Assembly (NCBI GenBank): GCA_027037705.1
Contig: JALVYZ010000285.1
Span: 1 to 9,223 of the forward strand
From: a bacterium
Lineage (GTDB): Bacteria > DYJV01 > JALVYZ01
Length of the DNA stretch: 9,223 bases
Direction of reading: 5' to 3'
The position numbers were made by a program, and so were the translations under genes. Positions 6,542 to 9,223 of the stretch are shown here, piece by piece; position 1 is the stretch's first letter, and every line of letters starts with the position of its first letter. A model generated the notes under the pieces. The model was not told the origin of the DNA. It made no database searches and worked only from the letters and a program-made list of their open reading frames with translations.

Positions 6542-6590
6542 GAAATCTAAAAATTTTCCACCATGACCACCAGTAATTATTTTTCATCAT
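6534..6590 (-). CDS. trpL: Tryptophan leader peptide 1
   Basis: An 18-residue ORF, MMKNNYWWSWWKIFRFRG then TAG, with four Trp codons (6558-6563 and 6567-6572). It starts 18 nt after the aroA stop and precedes attenuator 1. The part after the Trp cluster (KIFRFRG) aligns without gaps to NNLSFRE of leader 2 and shares FR, suggesting a common origin. It lacks a clear Shine-Dalgarno sequence: only AAAGAC lies upstream. It may be coupled to aroA translation or read from a nearly leaderless transcript starting around 6592. The second ATG (6585-6587) is an alternative start. Confidence 0.83.
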   Translation of the reverse strand: MMKNNYWWSWWKIFRFRG

Positions 6591-6598
6591 AATTTGTC

Positions 6599-6625
6599 TT
6601 TATAAAATTTAAAAATTCCTGTCAA
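6599..6625 (-). promoter_or_regulatory. Possible promoter for leader 1, toxin-antitoxin and trp genes
   Basis: A perfect TTGACA (6620-6625) overlaps the last aroA codons. TATAAA (6599-6604) follows after 15 bp, shorter than the ideal 17; TAAAGA at 6597-6602 would give 17. Transcription would begin about 6591-6593, almost at the leader 1 ATG. Confidence 0.4.
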
Positions 6626-7904
6626 GAATTTTATTAAATTTTTGCCAAAAATAAGGAAATGATTTATTTACACATTCATAATTATCAAATTCAATATTTA
6701 ATCCTGATAATTTAAATAAAGCAAAGCTCATTGCTATTCTGTGGTCATTAAATGTTTCAATCATTATTTTTTTCTTTGTATTTAAAATTTTCTGCTTATT
6801 CCCGGAGATTTTTAAAAAATCTTTCCCAGCTTCAACATCAATTCCAATCTTTTTTAAATTTTTCTTTATTGCAAATATCCTATCAGATTCTTTAAATCTC
6901 AGATGGCCAATGTTTTTTATTACAGTCTTGCCTTTGGCAATTGATGATAATACCGCTAAAGTTGGCACAACATCAGGCATTTTGTTCATATCCACTTCAA
7001 TTCCATTTAATTCTCCTGGGAATACCTTTATAGAATTATCAGTAATTTCCACTTTTGCTCCCATTTTTTTTAGAACATTTATAAAATTTTTATCTGGTTG
7101 TAAGGAATTGTTATAATTAATGTCTTCAACAACAATTTCCCTATTTAAGAAAAATGGAACTGAAAGAAAATAAGATGCTGATGAAAAGTCACCTTCTATT
7201 ATGTATTTTTGAGGTTTATAGGTGGAAGGTGGAAGGAAGAAGGTTGAAGAGTTTTTTATTACTTTTACTCCAAAGTCTTCCATTACTTTTAATGTAATAT
7301 CAATGTATGGCTTTGAGGGAATATCTTCATTTATAACAATTTTAACGCCATTTTTAAATAATACTCCTGATAAAAGTAAAGATGACACAAACTGACTACT
7401 TTTTGAGGAGGAGATTTTTAAGGTGGAAGGTGTTAGCCGAGCATCTAATATATTAGGTGCTTGGTTGAAGGTTGATGATTTTTTAATTAAAACAGGAGGA
7501 AAGCCTTTTTTTTCAAGATATTGTATATTAAAACCGACAGATTTCAAACATTCAACAAGTTCATTAACAGGTCTATTTTTCATTCTTTCATTTCCAGTAA
7601 GAATAATATCATCTGGATAAAAGCATGATAATGTAATTAAAAATCTTATACCTGTACCATTATTTCCCATATAAATTTCTTTTTTTCCATTTGAAACAAA
7701 TTTCCCATTATTGCCTTTAACAATAATTTTTTCATCTTTTATTTCAATCTGAACCCCTAATTTTTTTAACGCCTTTATTAATAATAATGTATCTTCACTT
7801 ATTAATGGATTAATTAAAATACTTTCACCCTCTGCAAGTGAAGCACATATTAATGCTCTTTGAGTTATGCTTTTTGAACCTGGAATTTGAATTTTTTTAA
7901 ACAT
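6609..7904 (-). CDS. aroA: 3-phosphoshikimate 1-carboxyvinyltransferase (EPSP synthase)
   Basis: AroA joins shikimate 3-phosphate and PEP to EPSP, the penultimate step to chorismate. The 431 residues show IPGSKSITQRALICASLA (7-24), the PEP loop GNNGTGIRFL (80-89), LTGNERMKNRPV (102-113), SSKSSQFVSSLLLS (166-179), KPYIDITL (198-205), GDFSSASYFL (238-247), MPDVVP (309-314) with the catalytic Asp, FKESDRI (337-343) and NDHRIAMS (386-393). Two loops are altered by inserted repeats: about 142-161 (SSTFNQAPNI...TPST), where homologues have a Gly-rich turn before SSQF, and 218-228 (NSSTFFLPPST). The ATG follows CAGGGAAATTCTA, a fair ribosome site. The next elements downstream are leader 1 and attenuator 1. 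One Trp residue. Confidence 0.96.
   Translation of the reverse strand: MFKKIQIPGSKSITQRALICASLAEGESILINPLISEDTLLLIKALKKLGVQIEIKDEKIIVKGNNGKFVSNGKKEIYMGNNGTGIRFLITLSCFYPDDIILTGNERMKNRPVNELVECLKSVGFNIQYLEKKGFPPVLIKKSSTFNQAPNILDARLTPSTLKISSSKSSQFVSSLLLSGVLFKNGVKIVINEDIPSKPYIDITLKVMEDFGVKVIKNSSTFFLPPSTYKPQKYIIEGDFSSASYFLSVPFFLNREIVVEDINYNNSLQPDKNFINVLKKMGAKVEITDNSIKVFPGELNGIEVDMNKMPDVVPTLAVLSSIAKGKTVIKNIGHLRFKESDRIFAIKKNLKKIGIDVEAGKDFLKISGNKQKILNTKKKIMIETFNDHRIAMSFALFKLSGLNIEFDNYECVNKSFPYFWQKFNKILDRNF
7221..7255. repeat. 35-nt heptad module inserted in aroA, copy 1
   Basis: Five plus-strand units: GGTGGAA at 7221-7227 and 7228-7234, GGAAGAA, GGTTGAA, and GAGTTTT (7249-7255). Translated on the minus strand as NSSTFFLPPST (residues 218-228). 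Same length, orientation and reading frame as the trpE copy. Confidence 0.85.
7422..7483. repeat. Heptad module in aroA, copy 2, with nested palindrome
   Basis: Heptads GGTGGAA (7422-7428), then an interrupting segment, then GGTTGAA (7463-7469), GGTTGAT and GATTTTT (7477-7483). Total length is 62 nt, exactly 35 + 27, so the reading frame of the module is kept. The encoded peptide begins (K)SSTFN and ends LTPST, matching the ends of the other two copies. Confidence 0.82.
7433..7468. repeat. Palindromic element nested in the aroA heptad module
   Basis: The 22-bp core 7440-7461 (AGCATCTAATA joined to TATTAGGTGCT) is self-complementary except for one T-G pair. Pairing extends to 36 nt (7433-7468) if three further T-G wobbles are allowed. 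It is coding sequence in aroA (NQAPNILDARL) and interrupts a heptad unit. Confidence 0.75.
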
Positions 7905-7917
7905 TAGAATTTCCCTG

Positions 7918-7949
7918 TAAATGCGTATATGCGTGAATGCGTAAACGCG
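7918..7949. repeat. Octamer array upstream of aroA
   Basis: Four 8-bp units: TAAATGCG, TATATGCG, TGAATGCG and TAAACGCG. It ends 14 bases upstream of the aroA ATG and reaches close to its ribosome site. Same family as the arrays at 165-237. Confidence 0.85.
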
Positions 7950-7965
7950 AAAATGAAAATTTTTT

Positions 7966-8055
7966 GTTATTAGTAGTTATTAAGAGTAATTCATGGTTAT
8001 TCATGGTTATTTATTGTTATTAGTGGTTATTGATAGTAATTTGTAGTTACTCTCC
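7966..8055. repeat. Decamer array, nine units of GTTATTNNTN
   Basis: Nine contiguous 10-bp units with GTTATT or GTAATT at the front, for example GTTATTAGTA (7966-7975), GTTATTCATG (7996-8005) and GTTATTAGTG (8016-8025), ending in a degenerate GTTACTCTCC. The first five or six bases of each unit are conserved and the last four vary. Confidence 0.85.
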
Positions 8056-8108
8056 TTAAAATAACCTTTCATTTTATACCATTTTAATATGCTTTTCCCC
8101 ATTATTTA

Positions 8109-8189
8109 GGCTAATGGCTATGGGCTATAGGCGATAGGCTATAGGATTTAATTATTTTCCTTATAACCTATATCCCATTGCCTCTTGCC
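8109..8189. repeat. Inverted pair of GGCTATA heptad arrays
   Basis: Plus-strand units GGCTAAT, GGCTATG, GGCTATA, GGCGATA, GGCTATA, GGATTTA (8109-8150). After a short AT spacer the same motif lies inverted at 8162-8189: on the minus strand GGCAAGA, GGCAATG, GGATATA, GGTTATA. A long imperfect hairpin is possible around 8144-8160. Confidence 0.8.
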
Positions 8190-8194
8190 CATTT

Positions 8195-8216
8195 AATTTT
8201 TAATTTTTCATTTTTT
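8195..8216. repeat. AATTTTT heptads
   Basis: AATTTTT at 8195-8201 and again at 8202-8208, followed by the near-unit CATTTTTT. Short and low-complexity, noted because it keeps the 7-bp period of its neighbours. Confidence 0.45.
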
Positions 8217-8220
8217 CATT

Positions 8221-8248
8221 ACTCCCGACTCCGCACTCCAGACTATTT
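8221..8248. repeat. ACTCCNG heptad array downstream of pheA
   Basis: ACTCCCG (8221-8227), ACTCCGC, ACTCCAG and a degenerate ACTATTT (8242-8248). The three core units differ from those at 247-267 at a single base. Confidence 0.82.
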
Positions 8249-8269
8249 CCCTTCTACCTTCCGCCTGTT
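8249..8269. repeat. Short CCTTCN heptad array touching the pheA stop
   Basis: CCCTTCT, ACCTTCC and a degenerate GCCTGTT, continuing the 7-bp phase of the preceding ACTCC array and running into the pheA stop codon (8268-8270). Orientation matches the copy at the trpG 3' end. Confidence 0.6.
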
Positions 8270-9223
8270 ATTCAAGCACCTCAACAGGATATGTGCCCAG
8301 AAATTTTATGTAGGTTGTAACATTTTTAAATTCTTCTATAAATTTATCATTCAATTCACCTTCTATATCAACAAAAAACATATACTCCCACGGAACTCCT
8401 TTTATAGGTCTTGATTCTAATTTACACATATTTAAATTAAAACTTCCAATTACTTCTAATGCCTGGAATAAACTTTTTGGCTTATGCGATACTGCAAAAA
8501 TTAAGGAAGATTTATTGCCTTTTTTTATTTTATTTATATTTTTTGCAATAATAAAAAATCTTGTAAAATTGTTAGGATTATCTTCAATGTTTTCAAACAT
8601 AACAGGGATATTATATAATTCTCCTGCAATTGGAGACACTATTGCTCCTGAAGTTTTATTTTCTTTTAAATATTTTATTCCTGCTGAGGTGCTTGATAAT
8701 TCAATTATTTCTCCATTTGGAAAAGTCTTTTCTATAAAATTTCTACATTGATTAACTGCATGAGGATGAGAATAAATTATTTTTATTTTATCTTTTGATT
8801 TTGCAAAAGAAATAAAATTAAAACTAACTTTTAAAAGCAATTCTGCCCAAATTTTAATGTCAAATTCATATAAATAATCAAGAGTTTTAGACACACTACC
8901 TTCAATTGAATTTTCCACTGGAACAATCCCAAATCTTGAATTTTCATTTATAACATCAACAAAAATATCCTTTATATTTTTAGAAAATCTACATTCAGTA
9001 TTATCGCCAAAAAATTTTTTAAAAACAATATGAGAAAATGTCCCTTCTGGTCCTAAAACTGATACAGTATAAGATTTTTGAACTTTTCTTGAAGAAGCAA
9101 TAATTTCTTTATAAATATTTTTTAAATCTTCGTCGGGAATTTTTTTACTTGAGTAGCTTAAAATTTTATTTATAACTTCTTTTTCTCTGGAGTAGTCAAT
9201 TATATCTATGTCATAGAGTTTCT
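8268..9223 (-). CDS. pheA: Bifunctional chorismate mutase/prephenate dehydratase (5' end beyond right edge)
   Basis: PheA rearranges chorismate to prephenate and dehydrates it to phenylpyruvate. The frame is open to the window edge: 317 residues are visible and no ATG appears upstream of the GTG at 8918, which encodes the Val of FGIVPVENSIEG and is internal. Residues about 1-48 (YSREKEVINKIL, KEIIASSRKVQ) match the end of an AroQ-type mutase domain. GPEGTFSH (57-64), VPVENSIEGS and NNFTRFFII with the catalytic TRF (220-222) define the dehydratase. SSLIFAVSHKP...LESRP...WEYMFFVDIEG is the C-terminal ACT domain for phenylalanine sensing. ESRP (269-272) is intact, but the GAL motif reads KSL (249-251). 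The stop is followed at once by heptad repeats. Confidence 0.95.
   Translation of the reverse strand, partial: KLYDIDIIDYSREKEVINKILSYSSKKIPDEDLKNIYKEIIASSRKVQKSYTVSVLGPEGTFSHIVFKKFFGDNTECRFSKNIKDIFVDVINENSRFGIVPVENSIEGSVSKTLDYLYEFDIKIWAELLLKVSFNFISFAKSKDKIKIIYSHPHAVNQCRNFIEKTFPNGEIIELSSTSAGIKYLKENKTSGAIVSPIAGELYNIPVMFENIEDNPNNFTRFFIIAKNINKIKKGNKSSLIFAVSHKPKSLFQALEVIGSFNLNMCKLESRPIKGVPWEYMFFVDIEGELNDKFIEEFKNVTTYIKFLGTYPVEVLE

Larger units (their letters stand above)
7905..8267. other. pheA-aroA gap built almost entirely of short tandem repeats
   Basis: These 363 bases contain no convincing gene. From low to high coordinates they hold octamers (7918-7949), decamers (7966-8055), a 53-base non-repeat stretch (8056-8108), an inverted pair of heptad arrays (8109-8189), an AATTTTT array (8195-8216), ACTCCNG heptads (8221-8248) and CCTTCN-type heptads (8249-8267). 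The non-repeat stretch contains a minus-strand GGTATAAAAT and AAGGAG but no start codon at proper spacing. I see no terminator after pheA, so aroA may be cotranscribed with it. Confidence 0.75.

Noticed and set aside
5842-6590. TRAP-type trp regulation
   Set aside because: No series of GAG/UAG triplets with 2-3 nt spacing is present in either leader.
8007-8072. Short ORF starting MKGYFKESN upstream of aroA
   Set aside because: It has no suitable ribosome site (AAGGAG lies inside it), and most of it is translation of the decamer repeat; it is not enriched in Phe, Tyr or Trp, so it is not a leader peptide.
7905-8267. CRISPR array
   Set aside because: The repeat units are 7-10 bp, directly contiguous and degenerate, with no spacers and no cas genes in the window.
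8268-8918. A 216-residue protein starting at the GTG at 8918
   Set aside because: That codon is the Val of the conserved prephenate dehydratase VPVENSIEG motif, and the frame stays open upstream with more dehydratase and mutase sequence to the window edge.

Overview
The window is a strongly AT-rich bacterial segment (by eye about 30 % G+C or less) with Lys/Ile/Asn-rich proteins and mostly good Shine-Dalgarno sites. All genes are on the minus strand, so the biological order runs from high to low coordinates. The gene content is ordinary aromatic amino acid biosynthesis. The phylum cannot be assigned from this alone; nothing points to a plasmid or phage.

Layout in transcription order: pheA (chorismate mutase/prephenate dehydratase, 5' end outside the window), then 363 bases of stacked short tandem repeats, aroA (EPSP synthase), a first tryptophan leader peptide with attenuator (6590-6473), an antitoxin/RelE-type toxin pair, a second tryptophan leader peptide with attenuator (5968-5842), and trpE-trpG-trpD-trpC-trpF-trpB-trpA. 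trpA runs off the left edge. trpE/G, trpC/F and trpF/B overlap, and the other trp gaps are short, so the trp genes form one operon. Together the genes make prephenate-derived phenylalanine precursor (PheA), chorismate (AroA, EPSP step) and tryptophan from chorismate (TrpE to TrpA).

The most striking feature is the control region. Two unannotated short ORFs encode Trp-rich peptides (WWSWW and WCWWW). Each is followed by a matching antiterminator/terminator pair with the same 8-bp terminator stem, and in both the gap from the last Trp codon to the antiterminator strand is 16 nt. The toxin-antitoxin pair sits between the two attenuators, so its read-through transcription should depend on tryptophan supply. 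The toxin has a Trp codon directly after its ATG and the antitoxin has none.

The second theme is short tandem repeats with 7-, 8- or 10-bp units. They fill the pheA-aroA gap, sit at the 3' ends of trpB, trpG and pheA, and occur inside genes. A 35-nt heptad module is inserted once in trpE and twice in aroA, always in the same orientation and reading frame, encoding (N/K)SST..LPPST-like loops. One aroA copy contains a further nested palindrome whose net addition is 27 nt. This resembles the logic of Rickettsia palindromic elements but has a different sequence.

Two start sites need care. trpE should start at the ATG at 5823, not the upstream in-frame TTG, which overlaps the Shine-Dalgarno sequence. 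pheA stays open to the right edge, so the GTG at 8918 is internal.
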